From Nitrospirota bacterium (GTDB taxonomy: Bacteria > UBA2233): a stretch of 43,964 nucleotides of DNA. Position numbers and translations under genes: made by a program. Below, piece after piece: positions 33,697-42,653 of this stretch (its first letter is position 1; the number at the start of each line of letters is the position of its first letter). The notes under the pieces are model-generated. The model was not told where the DNA came from. It worked only from the letters and a program-made list of their open reading frames with translations, and searched no databases. The DNA lies in NCBI GenBank assembly GCA_011620345.1, contig WOZJ01000041.1:1-43964 (forward strand), written 5' to 3'.

Positions 33697-34149
33697 GTGG
33701 CCGTTCGAAGCTCGAAGCCGAAGCTTAGGAAGCCCCATCCTAAACGTCAAAGCTTCGAAGGGACGCCCATCGGAGACCTGCTGGTCGGGGGAAGGGTATG
33801 GGTCGAAAAGGACGGCAGAACCTACCTGGCCTGGGGAAGGGTAGCCCTGCTCGAGCGCATCGAGCAGTGCGGGTCTATTTCGGCGGCGGCAAGGTCTATG
33901 GGGATCAGTTACCGGCACGCCTGGCTTTTGGTGGAACAGACCAACGCCCTTGCTCCGGCTCCGCTCGTTGTCGCGCAGAAGGGCGGGAAGAAGGGCGGTG
34001 GGGCATCCCTGACCCAGGAGGGCAAGCAGGCGGTTCAAGGCTTTTGGCGCCTCGTCGAAAAGTTTAAGGCCTTCCTCCGGGACGTTTCCGAGGATGCTCA
34101 GTTGATCGCATTCTTTTCTCCTCAGGGGCCGTCCCTACTAAATCGCTAG
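33697..34149 (+). CDS. ModE N-terminal-domain (winged HTH) regulator
   Basis: 150 aa. The basic first 20 residues are followed by a winged helix-turn-helix of the ModE/LysR type: VALLERIEQCGSISAAARSM then GISYRHAWLLVEQTN (about 48-82), the GGKKGGGASLTQEGKQAV wing (about 95-112) and a helix (about 113-130). No molybdate-binding MopI domains, so any molybdate sensing must come from elsewhere or is lost. GTG 33697 with GAGG upstream; no ATG fits. No molybdenum transport genes are nearby. Confidence 0.85.
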   Translation: MAVRSSKPKLRKPHPKRQSFEGTPIGDLLVGGRVWVEKDGRTYLAWGRVALLERIEQCGSISAAARSMGISYRHAWLLVEQTNALAPAPLVVAQKGGKKGGGASLTQEGKQAVQGFWRLVEKFKAFLRDVSEDAQLIAFFSPQGPSLLNR

Positions 34150-34302
34150 CATCCATACAAAGCCAGCCTTTGAGCAGTGAACGCAGTCCCCTTGATGGGT
34201 GCTGTATGATCCAGTCTAGCCAAACGGCATCCTTGTCCTCCTTTCTGTCTCAGGCACAAAATAGGCGTCGAAGCCGCGGCGGTATCCGCTCCAGGGTAGC
34301 CC

Positions 34303-35778
34303 TTACTCTCCCGGCGGGGTTTTCTCCGCTAGGCCCTCTTGCATGCCGGCCTTGGTGTTTAAAACGAGCAGCTTGGGTTCGGTCATCTCTTCGATCGCAA
34401 ACCTCACGCCCTCACGGCCGAACCCGGAGTCCTTCACCCCGCCGTAGGGCATGGGGTCGACCCGAAAGTTCGAGGCATCGCCCTGGATAACGCCGCCCAC
34501 CTCGAGCGTTTCGTAGGCCTGGAACACGCGCGCGATGTCGCTTGTGAACACGCCGGCCTGAAGCCCGTAGGCCGAGTCGTTGACCATGGCAAGCGCCTCC
34601 TCGAAATCGGCGTAAGGGATTAGGTTCACGACCGGCGCGAACGCCTCCTCGCAGACGACGCGCATCGAAGGCTCCACGTTTTCGAGTACGGTCGGCTCCA
34701 AGATGTTCTCTCGCCTCTTCCCGCCCGCAAGCAGCCTTGCGCCCCTCGATATGGCCTCTTCGATGAACGAAAGCGTCCCATCGAGCGCCGAGGGCGTGAT
34801 CATAGGGCCTACCTGGGTTTGAGGGTCGAGCGGATCGCCAAGTTTTAGCGCCTTTACGCCCTCTACGAATGCCTCCTTGAATCGCTCGTAGAGGGGCTCG
34901 TGCACGTAGATTCGCTGGATCGAGATGCAGGTTTGGCCCGCGTACCCGAAGGAGCCAGCTATGCAGCGCTTGACGGCAAACTCGAAATCGGCGTCCTCGT
35001 GGACTATGACACCCGCATTCCCGCCCAGTTCGAGCGTGACGCGTTTTTTAGGCATAAGCGCCTTTAGCCGCCAACCGACGGCGGCCGACCCGGTGAAGGT
35101 CACTTTTTTGACATCCTCATCCAAGGCCAGTTGTTCTGCAAGGTCATTGGGTAGCGGGATCACGCTGAAAGCACCCTTGGGCAGGTCTGTTGTTTCAATG
35201 ACCTTTGCCAAAAGCAGCGCCGTGAGCGGCGTTTTGCTTGCAGGTTTGATGATGATCGTGTTCCCCGCCGCCAACGCGGGGGCAACCTTGTGCACCACGA
35301 GGTTCAAGGGGAAATTGAATGGGGTGATCCCAAACACGACGCCCAGCGGGAAGCGCCTTAGGATTCCCACGCGCCCTTCCGCTCCCTCTAGAAGGTCGAG
35401 CGGAATAAGCTCGCCTCCTAGCCGTTGGGCCTCTTCCTTGGCCGTTTCGAACACAAGCAGCGAGCGTGCCACTTCCCTTTGGGCATCCAAAATTGGCTTG
35501 CCGCACTCGAGCGCGATCGTTTTGGCAAACTCTTCTTTTCTCGCTTCGATCCCATCGAGAATTTGGCCTAGCAACCTAGCCCTTGCGTGGGCAGGCAGTT
35601 TTTTATATTGCCCATAAGCCTCCTTGGCGGCCAAAAGCCCCTTTTTGGCCATCTTGGCGTCGCCTAGGCAAACCTTACCTACAAGCTCCCCGGTGTAGGG
35701 GTTTGTAATCGTGGCGATGTTCTCGCTCGCTTCCCAGGTTCCTCCTACGTAGGCGGGGACAGGCTTTAAGGTTTCCAT
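34303..35778 (-). CDS. NAD(P)-dependent aldehyde dehydrogenase (lactaldehyde dehydrogenase-like)
   Basis: 491 aa, cytosolic ALDH superfamily. Seen: GVVFGITPFNFPLNLVVHKV (about 144-163), the NAD(P) site NTIIIKPASKTPL, TFTGSAAVG, ELGGNAGVIV with the general-base Glu (about 250), YAGQTCISIQR with the nucleophilic Cys (about 284), and EEAFAPVVNLIPY. The sequence resembles LactADH-like enzymes that oxidise hydroxy-aldehydes. As cofD is in the same region, lactate supply for F420 (the archaeal CofA role) is a remote possibility. ATG 35778 with AAGGAGAGG upstream. Confidence 0.9.
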   Translation of the reverse strand: METLKPVPAYVGGTWEASENIATITNPYTGELVGKVCLGDAKMAKKGLLAAKEAYGQYKKLPAHARARLLGQILDGIEARKEEFAKTIALECGKPILDAQREVARSLLVFETAKEEAQRLGGELIPLDLLEGAEGRVGILRRFPLGVVFGITPFNFPLNLVVHKVAPALAAGNTIIIKPASKTPLTALLLAKVIETTDLPKGAFSVIPLPNDLAEQLALDEDVKKVTFTGSAAVGWRLKALMPKKRVTLELGGNAGVIVHEDADFEFAVKRCIAGSFGYAGQTCISIQRIYVHEPLYERFKEAFVEGVKALKLGDPLDPQTQVGPMITPSALDGTLSFIEEAISRGARLLAGGKRRENILEPTVLENVEPSMRVVCEEAFAPVVNLIPYADFEEALAMVNDSAYGLQAGVFTSDIARVFQAYETLEVGGVIQGDASNFRVDPMPYGGVKDSGFGREGVRFAIEEMTEPKLLVLNTKAGMQEGLAEKTPPGE

Positions 35779-35942
35779 GGACCTCTCCTTCTTCAGGGTT
35801 GAAACGGTTGCTCCTTCGCTCTTCATTATCTCAGCCGATGCGTGCTTTGGAAAGGAATCTGTGCGTGCGGGAGATCCAGGGTAAGGGTATAATGGAAGAG
35901 GAGGGCTGCATCAAGAACAAGGCGATTCGTGAGTGAGCAAGA

Positions 35943-36122
35943 ATGAAGTACTACCTTTGTCCTGCGTGCAAAAAGCCTGCTTTGGTCGAAGAAAATCCTT
36001 TTCGTCCGTTTTGTTCGGAGCGTTGCAAGCTCTTAGACCTCTACAGATGGATGTCTGAAGAATACAGGATCGAGGGTGCAGAAAATGGCCGATCCTCCAA
36101 GAATGAACCAGAACGTGCTTGA
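35943..36122 (+). CDS. yacG: DNA gyrase inhibitor YacG-like zinc protein
   Basis: 59 aa. Small zinc-binding protein with [20 protein letters not shown] (Cys pair at residues 6 and 9) and [19 protein letters not shown] (Cys at about 24 and 28). This is the YacG four-cysteine zinc finger; E. coli YacG binds GyrB and inhibits DNA gyrase. A consensus-like TATAAT lies at 35888-35893, but its -35 is not clear. The 3' end overlaps the Nudix gene by 38 bases. Confidence 0.9.
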   Translation: MKYYLCPACKKPALVEENPFRPFCSERCKLLDLYRWMSEEYRIEGAENGRSSKNEPERA

Positions 36123-36696
36123 GCGCATCAAGGAGGCGCTACCCAAAACTGCCTCGACTTGGACAACGGGAGTGCTATCGGCCTCGGTTGCGATTATCCT
36201 CGCAACGAGCGAAGAAGACACCTGCCTGCTATTGACGCAACGGCCTGTGCGTCCGGGCGACCCTTTCAGCGGCCAGGTGTGCTTTCCGGGCGGCAAGCGC
36301 GACCCCTTGGATGCCTCCATTCTCCAAACGGCCATACGGGAGACCAAAGAAGAAGTCGGAATCGGGCTTGAACCAGGTCACCTTTTAGGGGCGCTTACGC
36401 CCTGTTCTCCTCTCCATCCAAGCCGACGATTCTTGCAGGTCGTGCCGTTCGTGTTTGGCCTATCAAGGCAGGCCGTCGTCACGCCAGGCCCGCGGGAAGT
36501 TGCCTCGTTTGCCTGGATTCCGCTTGCATCGCTTGAGGGAAACCGCTACCTTGGAAAGGCGGCCCTTGCCCAATTGGGTGGAGTTGAGGTAGACGCCTTC
36601 CTTGTGCCCTTCGAAGGCGGTGCTTACACGATCTGGGGGCTTACGTACCGGATTCTTTCCGAGTTCCTCGGTGTTTGGAAAGCAACGCGCCCGTAG
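36085..36696 (+). CDS. Nudix hydrolase, CoA pyrophosphatase (NudL/UPF0035) type
   Basis: 203 aa. The UPF0035 motif [20 protein letters not shown] runs straight into the Nudix box [25 protein letters not shown] (about 68-92). The box keeps the REx2EE metal ligands. This combination marks CoA pyrophosphatases that split CoA into phosphopantetheine and 3',5'-ADP. ATG 36085 is preferred (GAGG nine bases upstream), with GTG 36076 or ATG 36103 possible. The gene overlaps yacG at its start, and its TAG stop (36694-36696) lies inside tRNA-Arg, so mRNA and tRNA processing must interact. Confidence 0.88.
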   Translation: MADPPRMNQNVLERIKEALPKTASTWTTGVLSASVAIILATSEEDTCLLLTQRPVRPGDPFSGQVCFPGGKRDPLDASILQTAIRETKEEVGIGLEPGHLLGALTPCSPLHPSRRFLQVVPFVFGLSRQAVVTPGPREVASFAWIPLASLEGNRYLGKAALAQLGGVEVDAFLVPFEGGAYTIWGLTYRILSEFLGVWKATRP

Positions 36697-36762
36697 CTCA
36701 AAGGACAGAGCAACGGCCTTCTAAGCCGTGGGCTGCAGGTTCGAGTCCTGCCGGGCGCGCCA
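36687..36762 (+). tRNA. tRNA-Arg(TCT)
   Basis: Acceptor GCGCCCG/CGGGCGC, D arm GCTC...GAGC, anticodon stem ACGGC/GCCGT with loop CTTCTAA (anticodon TCT), T arm GCAGG-TTCGAGT-CCTGC, discriminator G and encoded CCA. The first ten bases overlap the end of the Nudix gene. Confidence 0.96.
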
Positions 36763-36907
36763 GAACGAAACCCTCTTATCAGGCTTTCCTAGAATAGAAG
36801 CGGGCTAGCCGTTAAAGAGGCCCCTCGCCTTGTCCTTCTCTGGCCCTGCCGTACAGAAGCCAGCTCGCGCACGCACGGCTTGTCCGTCCTTCTTCGCACG
36901 CTCAAAC

Positions 36908-39900
36908 TCAACGGACGACGGATTTTTCTTCGGTGATCTCGAGTGTCTTGTTTTCTGCCAATAAAAGAAGGAACTGGTCGGCTGGGACGGGTCTGGAAAA
37001 GATATACCCCTGGATCCCGTAGCACCTGAGCCTATGCAAGAAGAGCAGCTGATCGCGTGTTTCGACGCCCTCAGCGATGACCCTTAGCCCTAGGCTTCCT
37101 GCGATCTGGATAACTGCGCTCACGATCGCTTGATTGACTGGATCTTCCAACCCGCCCCTGATAAACGACTGGTCGATCTTTATCGTATCGACAGGCAGTC
37201 GCTTTAAGTAATTTAGCGAGGAGTATTCCATGCCGAAGTCGTCTAAGGCGATCCGAACGCCCATTTTTTTAATCTCGCCTAGGATCTCGATGGTTTGCTC
37301 GATATCGAGCATCGCGGTGGATTCGGTGACCTCGAGCTCCAGCCGTTCCGGGGGCACTCCTTCTTCGGAAAGAACCCGTTTAACCATCGACAGGAGTTCT
37401 GGGTCTTGGAACTGTCTGGCCGAAAGGTTCACGGATGCATAGATGTGCTCGAACCCAAGCGTCCGCCAGGCTTTAAGCTGCCTTATGGCCTGCTTTAAGA
37501 CCCACTCTCCGATCGGAATGATTAAGCCGGTATGCTCCGCAACGGGTATAAAGCGTACCGGGGGTACAGACCCAAGCTCTTTGCTGTTCCATCGCAACAA
37601 CGCTTCGCAGCCGATGATTTCCCCCGTTTCAAGGATAATTTGGGGCTGGTAATGTAGGCTGAACTCGCTTTCTTTCAGCGCCTTTCTTAGGTTTGTTTCC
37701 ATCAGCAGGTAATCAGAGATCTTTTCGTCTAGCTCTGCAGTATAAAATGCGTACGTCCCGCCACCCCGTTCCTTGGCCCTGTACATCGCCATTTCCGCGT
37801 TTTTCAGGAGCGTGTCCGTATTCGTCCCGTCCTTCGGAAAAATCGAAAGCCCAAGGCTTGCGGTGACGAACACCTCTTTGCCGCCTACCCAGAACGGCTG
37901 TTCGAACACCCTTAATAGCCTTCCGGCGACGTCCGCTAGGTCTTCGGTTGCTACAATATCGGGCATCACTATGGAGAACTCGTCCCCCCACGGCCTCGAT
38001 ACCGTATCCAGCGCGCGGATAGCTAGCCTGAGCCTTCCGGCTACGGAACGGATAATCTCGTTGGAGGCCTCGAACCCCAGCGATTCGTTCAACACCTTGA
38101 AGCGGTCCAAATCGATGAGGGCCACGACAACGATCGGATGATGGGAAATGGCTTGCTGTAGCCTCTCGGCGAGTAGCATCCGGTTTGGGAGCCCGGTGAG
38201 CTCGTCGTAGTAGGTCATCTGCTCGATCCGCCCTTGGGCGAGTCGCTCTTCTGTAATGTCCCTGCCAACAAAAATTAAGCCCTTACTGGAGCCATCCGGG
38301 TTGAGCAGAGGGACCTTGGTCACTTCACAAAGAATGCCTTGTCCATCTTTGACCTCTAATTTCTCTTCATAGCGGCAAAGCGTTCCTGCCTTCCATGTGC
38401 GCTCGTCCGTTACCTTGCAGTAGGCGAGCGTTTCGGCAAGCTCGGGGATGGCTTCAGAGAGCTCGTCGTCGGTTTTTCCTAGGTATTTTTTTCCTTCGAG
38501 CTGAAACAGACGAAGCGTTTGGGGGTTGGCCAAAAGCCATCGGCCCTCGGCGTCTTTCATTCCGACGGCCAAAGGCATGGCTTCAAGAAGCGTTCTTAGG
38601 AGCGCCTCGGATTCTGCAAGCGCGAGCTCCGCACGTTTTTTTTCCGTGACGTCTTGGTTCGTCCCCGTGAATTTGACTGGTTTTCCCTGCTCGTTCAACA
38701 CAACTTCGGCCTGCTCCCGAATGTAGCGCATTTCCCCGTTTTTGCGCACGATTCGATACTCAAAATCCAAACAGGCATGGTTTTGTACGGCTTCTTCTAT
38801 CACCCGATTTACAAGCGCCCGGTCTTCTGGGTGAACGACGGACATGAACCTTTCGTACGAGGGGTCCTCTCCTTCCTGAAGCCCAAAAATTTTATAGGTC
38901 TCCTTTGAGTACACCATCCCGTTTGTCTTTAAGTCGCGCTCCCAACTCCCGATGCGCGCAATCCGCTGCGCGCGCTCGAGCAGGTCTTCGAGCCTCTTGC
39001 GCTGCTCGATCTCGGACTTGAGCCGATCGATGGTTTCTCTAAGTTCGGCCGTTCGTTTGACGACCTCCCCCTCGAGGGTTTCGTTGGCACCTTTTAGGGC
39101 TTGGAGCGAATCCCGAAGGGTTGCCAGAAGCATGTGCAGGCTAACGCTTAGCGAGTTTACTTCCAAGATGGGGGTAGCTGGCCAGTCTGTTCTTGCAATC
39201 GGGGTCAGCGGCTCGTCTTTGACCCTCGAGGCGAGCGCCTCAAGCTGGCCCAAGGGGCGGGAGAGTGCCTTGGCGGCGACCCAGGCGAGCACGAGCATGA
39301 GCAGGGCAAGGCCCCAGAAGGTCGCGAGGCCGGGTAGAAGCGCGTACATTAGGCGATTGAACGAACTTCCTAAAAAAACCCTAGCTTCAAGGGTCCACGG
39401 TGTTTGGCCGACAGGAAGGCTGTAGAGGTAGAAAGACTGCTGCCAGCGTCCAACAAACCTAGCCGATGGAGATGCGCTGTCCGTCGGCATGGCGTGGAGG
39501 ATGTCGTCTTCCATGCGGCGCATGGAGTAGCGGCCATGCCCTAGGGTTTCACTGAAAAATGTCGGGGAGCCAACAATGGGCTTGCCCCGAGCGTTGACCA
39601 GGCGGACCTCGATGCTCGGGCTTGTAGCTCGAAAGAGGGCGGCGCGTAGGAAGTCTAGGTCCAAGATGCCCACGATGACCCCGAGAGGCTCCCCGTTTTG
39701 GAGTATGGGGACAACCATGGCCGGGGCGGAGTTCAACCCCGGAAGGCCCGGCTGGAAATCATCGGCTAGCATGGGCATTCCAGTATTCTGCACGACGCCG
39801 GTAAGCTTGTTATCCTCAAGCGGCCTGGTTTGTTTCCACGTGGAACAATCGAAATGGGAAGAAAGACACGCCTGGACCTTGCCTTTTTGATCGAGCACGA

Positions 39901-40717
39901 AGAACGCGGAACACTCTGGGAATACCTCTTGGGCTAAGACCATATTTCCCATAAGGTCACTCGAGGACAATCCTTTTTCAGCGGCACGATGGGCTATCCC
40001 CCACAGGATTTCTAGCCTGCGCTGGAGGATATTTTCCATCATAAGCGCCCCCTTGCCCGCCTCGGCCTTGAGTGAGCCAATAAGCTGCGACTCGATGCCC
40101 CTGAGCGTCGTCCGGGTTTGCACGAATGTAAGGAAGGTTGCAGGCAAGAGCGTGGCGGACAGCAGCGTGCTGGCAAGCACTTGGTTCATATGAAGCCCCC
40201 CCAAAGGCCGGGAGACGAGCCTGAAACGTTGAGCCAAAAGAATTAGGGCAAGGTCGGCGATGAGCGCGTTCAACACCCCGTTTGTGCCGACCTTCAGCAG
40301 GATGACCCATCCAAGCGTACTGTGCAAATCGCTTAAATGGGTAAGGGCGAAAACCGGCAGGCCGATCAAGGCCCAGAACCCAAGCGAAGCCAGCGAAAGC
40401 AAGCGAAGCCTCGGGTAGACCAAGGCGATGCAAAGGCCCTCGAGCGTGAACACCAAAATGTCCGAGGGGTTCTGCCAGATCCAGTACGGCACCAACCCCG
40501 CAACGAGCGCCCCGAGTGTTGCCCAGCGAGGGCCGTATGCGGCCGCGAGCAGGAGAACGAAAACGGGCCCGAAGAACAGCCGAACGCCAGGCAAGAGCTC
40601 GACTTTCAGCGTATTGGCAAAAAAGCCCAGCACAATAAGCAAGGCGGCAAAAACAAAAAAGGGATATCGTTTTTTTTGGCTGGAGAGGGGATTGCGTATG
40701 CTTGCTTGGCGCAACAA
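36908..40717 (-). CDS. Membrane sensor protein with PAS-PAS-GGDEF-EAL domains (cyclic di-GMP turnover)
   Basis: 1269 aa. The N-terminal polytopic part (about 20-185, six or more spans) is followed by a periplasmic sensor segment (about 210-450), a further span (about 455-485), a HAMP-like segment and a coiled coil. PAS domains lie at about 585-700 and 705-830. The GGDEF domain has an altered signature, RPWGDEFS (about 908-915). The EAL domain shows CEALLRW (about 1036) and LDDFGMEYSSLNYLK (about 1158-1172). The EAL residues suit an active phosphodiesterase, while the GGDEF domain may be weakened. TTG 40717 is the likely start, with GAGG just upstream and no ATG nearby. A 41-codon ORF precedes it. 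Confidence 0.9.
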   Translation of the reverse strand: MLRQASIRNPLSSQKKRYPFFVFAALLIVLGFFANTLKVELLPGVRLFFGPVFVLLLAAAYGPRWATLGALVAGLVPYWIWQNPSDILVFTLEGLCIALVYPRLRLLSLASLGFWALIGLPVFALTHLSDLHSTLGWVILLKVGTNGVLNALIADLALILLAQRFRLVSRPLGGLHMNQVLASTLLSATLLPATFLTFVQTRTTLRGIESQLIGSLKAEAGKGALMMENILQRRLEILWGIAHRAAEKGLSSSDLMGNMVLAQEVFPECSAFFVLDQKGKVQACLSSHFDCSTWKQTRPLEDNKLTGVVQNTGMPMLADDFQPGLPGLNSAPAMVVPILQNGEPLGVIVGILDLDFLRAALFRATSPSIEVRLVNARGKPIVGSPTFFSETLGHGRYSMRRMEDDILHAMPTDSASPSARFVGRWQQSFYLYSLPVGQTPWTLEARVFLGSSFNRLMYALLPGLATFWGLALLMLVLAWVAAKALSRPLGQLEALASRVKDEPLTPIARTDWPATPILEVNSLSVSLHMLLATLRDSLQALKGANETLEGEVVKRTAELRETIDRLKSEIEQRKRLEDLLERAQRIARIGSWERDLKTNGMVYSKETYKIFGLQEGEDPSYERFMSVVHPEDRALVNRVIEEAVQNHACLDFEYRIVRKNGEMRYIREQAEVVLNEQGKPVKFTGTNQDVTEKKRAELALAESEALLRTLLEAMPLAVGMKDAEGRWLLANPQTLRLFQLEGKKYLGKTDDELSEAIPELAETLAYCKVTDERTWKAGTLCRYEEKLEVKDGQGILCEVTKVPLLNPDGSSKGLIFVGRDITEERLAQGRIEQMTYYDELTGLPNRMLLAERLQQAISHHPIVVVALIDLDRFKVLNESLGFEASNEIIRSVAGRLRLAIRALDTVSRPWGDEFSIVMPDIVATEDLADVAGRLLRVFEQPFWVGGKEVFVTASLGLSIFPKDGTNTDTLLKNAEMAMYRAKERGGGTYAFYTAELDEKISDYLLMETNLRKALKESEFSLHYQPQIILETGEIIGCEALLRWNSKELGSVPPVRFIPVAEHTGLIIPIGEWVLKQAIRQLKAWRTLGFEHIYASVNLSARQFQDPELLSMVKRVLSEEGVPPERLELEVTESTAMLDIEQTIEILGEIKKMGVRIALDDFGMEYSSLNYLKRLPVDTIKIDQSFIRGGLEDPVNQAIVSAVIQIAGSLGLRVIAEGVETRDQLLFLHRLRCYGIQGYIFSRPVPADQFLLLLAENKTLEITEEKSVVR

Positions 40718-40795
40718 AAACCTCGCTGAACGCTCTTGTTTAGGCTCTTTAAGGGGGAACGATTTTGCTCCGGGGGTTTGTCCGGCCCAGCGCGC

Positions 40796-40921
40796 CTACG
40801 AGCCCAGCGCTTGAGCCGACCTTGTGATCGAATCCAGCGTCATCTGGATTACCTGGGGAAAACCAAAAAGATCGCTGATGAGCTGGGTGAGGTCTTGAAC
40901 GACGAGCGAAATTGGGTCCAC
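40796..40921 (-). CDS. Small ORF (41 aa) with consensus ribosome binding site, upstream of the c-di-GMP sensor
   Basis: GTG 40921 follows AAAAAAAGGAGGTTACA, one of the best ribosome binding sites in the window. The frame gives (M)DPISLVVQDLTQLISDLF, then GFPQVIQMTLDSITRSAQAL and GS, stop TAG 40796-40798. It would form a largely helical, amphipathic, Cys-free peptide with no signal sequence. I do not recognise a family. It lies 78 bases upstream of the large sensor gene on the same strand and may be co-transcribed. Confidence 0.5.
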   Translation of the reverse strand: MDPISLVVQDLTQLISDLFGFPQVIQMTLDSITRSAQALGS

Positions 40922-41146
40922 TGTAACCTCCTTTTTTTACCAGAGCCTGCTTGCCCTTGTGTCGCTTTTTCTTGCCAGAAATCTTGAATACTATTGGATA
41001 CCATTAGGGGCAGATATCCTTTTAGGGGTACGAAAGAAGGCCTGCTTATCGGCGAGTCCGTATTCTCCTTGAGAGCCAGGATTGCCTTCCTTCCTTGATG
41101 CTCGGACAACGACCCCTGCCCAAACAACTCCCCCAAGCGCAAGGAA

Positions 41147-41222
41147 TGGCTGAGGGGGCAGGACTCGAACCTGCAATCGCCTGATCCAGAGTCAGGTGGC
41201 TTACCAATTAGCCGACCCCTCA
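41147..41222 (-). tRNA. tRNA-Gln(CTG)
   Basis: Minus-strand cloverleaf: acceptor TGAGGGG/CCCCTCA, D arm GGCT...AGCC, anticodon stem CCTGA/TCAGG with loop CTCTGGA (anticodon CTG), T arm GCAGG-TTCGAGT-CCTGC, discriminator G and encoded CCA. Confidence 0.96.
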
Positions 41223-41248
41223 GCAAGCTATCCCTAAAATTCGCCTTA

Positions 41249-41276
41249 ATAATACCAAAATATTGGCTGGAATCAA
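41249..41276 (-). promoter_or_regulatory. Promoter of tRNA-Gln
   Basis: TTGATT (41271-41276), a 16-base spacer and TATTAT (41249-41254), about 27 bases before the tRNA 5' end. Confidence 0.55.
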
Positions 41277-41347
41277 ACCAAGGCCAGCCAGGCCAACGGA
41301 TTGTGGCATAATGAAACCAGCTCACAAAAAACGACAAGGAATGTTTC

Positions 41348-42559
41348 TTGGCCGTGCATTTAGGGGTCGATACCCTTATAAAAGAGCGGAAAGTTTTTTT
41401 AAAGGGGCGGCGTTTTGGCCTGATCAGCCACCATGCCGCAGTGGATTCTGGCCTGAAGGAAACGCTAAAAAGGCTTCGCGAAGAAGGGCTTGCGCCATAC
41501 GTTCTGCTTGCCCCCGAGCACGGTTATGATGGATTGCTCGAAGCGGGAGAGACGTTTGAGAGCCGCTTTGATAGGCGGATTGGTATCCGGGTCAAAAGCC
41601 TCTACAGGGGCATCCGAGGCTTGGCCGAGGGGCTTGATGCAGATGGAAGGATGCGCGCGCTCGATACGCTCCTAGAGGGCAAAAGCCCGAGCCAAAGCGA
41701 GCTGAAAGGCTTGGAGGCGCTCGTTTTCGATTTGGTGGACGTAGGCACGCGCGTCTACACGTACTTGGCAACGCTCGTCATCGCGCTGAAGGCCAGCCTT
41801 GAGGCCAATATCCCGATTTTTGTCCTAGACCGCCCAAACCCCGTAGGTGGCCACTTCGAAGGGCCGGTGCTTGAGCCAGGCTATGAAAGCTTCGTGGGCA
41901 TTCTGCCCGTTGCCTTGCGTCACGGGATGACCTTAGGCGAGCTTGCGCTCTTTGCCAACGAGCGCTTGTTTCAAGCCCGCGTTCCTCTGCACGTGGTTCC
42001 TTTAGAGGGCTGGTCTCGATCGATGCCGTTCGAACAAACGGGTCTTTTCTGGGCCCCGCCATCGCCCAACATGCCAACGCTCACGACGGCCCTCGTGTAT
42101 CCAGGCCAGGTGCTGTTCGAGGGAACGAACGTCTCGGAAGGGCGCGGGACAACTGCCCCGTTCGAGCTGATTGGAGCCCCTTGGATTTCGGCCGATGAGT
42201 TCGCAGGGGGGCTTGAGAAGGTGGGGTTGCCTGGTGTCCGCTTCAAGCCCTGGGTCTACAGGCCTGCCTTCTCGAAGTACGCCGGGGGCGTTATCGAAGG
42301 CATTCGGCTTTTCGTTGAAGACAAAAAGGCCTTTTCGCCCTTCAAGACCACAGTCGCGCTCCTTTTGGAGCTTAAACGCCTTTATCCGGGCAAGCTCGTG
42401 TTCCACGAGCACTATTTTGACCGCGTTGCAGGCAACGGATGGCTTAGGCCGATGATCGAAAAGGGGGCTTCGCTTGACGAAATTCTCGGGCGATGCCAAG
42501 AAGGGCTCGAGGCGTTCCAAACGCAACGAAGGCCGTTTTTGCTGTATGCCGAGGAATAG
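41348..42559 (+). CDS. DUF1343 / NamZ-type exo-beta-N-acetylmuramidase family protein
   Basis: 403 aa. DUF1343 family, whose Bacillus member NamZ removes terminal MurNAc from peptidoglycan fragments. Seen: FGLISHHAAVD (about 23-33), LLAPEHGYDG (about 53-62), LVFDLVDVGTRVYTYLATLV (about 126-145), FVLDRPNPVGG (about 158-168), EGPVLEPGYESFVGILPVALRHGMTLGELA, PSPNMPTLTTALVYPGQVLFEGTNVSEGRGT (about 237-267) and HEHYFD near 357. No clear signal peptide, so a cytosolic role in cell-wall recycling is more likely. The start is TTG 41348 (AAGGA seven bases upstream) or GTG 41354. Confidence 0.9.
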   Translation: MAVHLGVDTLIKERKVFLKGRRFGLISHHAAVDSGLKETLKRLREEGLAPYVLLAPEHGYDGLLEAGETFESRFDRRIGIRVKSLYRGIRGLAEGLDADGRMRALDTLLEGKSPSQSELKGLEALVFDLVDVGTRVYTYLATLVIALKASLEANIPIFVLDRPNPVGGHFEGPVLEPGYESFVGILPVALRHGMTLGELALFANERLFQARVPLHVVPLEGWSRSMPFEQTGLFWAPPSPNMPTLTTALVYPGQVLFEGTNVSEGRGTTAPFELIGAPWISADEFAGGLEKVGLPGVRFKPWVYRPAFSKYAGGVIEGIRLFVEDKKAFSPFKTTVALLLELKRLYPGKLVFHEHYFDRVAGNGWLRPMIEKGASLDEILGRCQEGLEAFQTQRRPFLLYAEE

Positions 42560-42653
42560 CCCATGGCGGGTCGGGGTGTTTCCTACGCGCCGGTAGCGGG
42601 TCAGATCATAGGCATTGCCTGGGCTTGGGGTTGCACGGGGGGTTTTCTAGAGA

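Noticed and set aside
40849-41337. 162-aa minus-strand ORF spanning tRNA-Gln
   Set aside because: It runs through the tRNA gene and its promoter and has no recognisable protein features; it is a chance frame.
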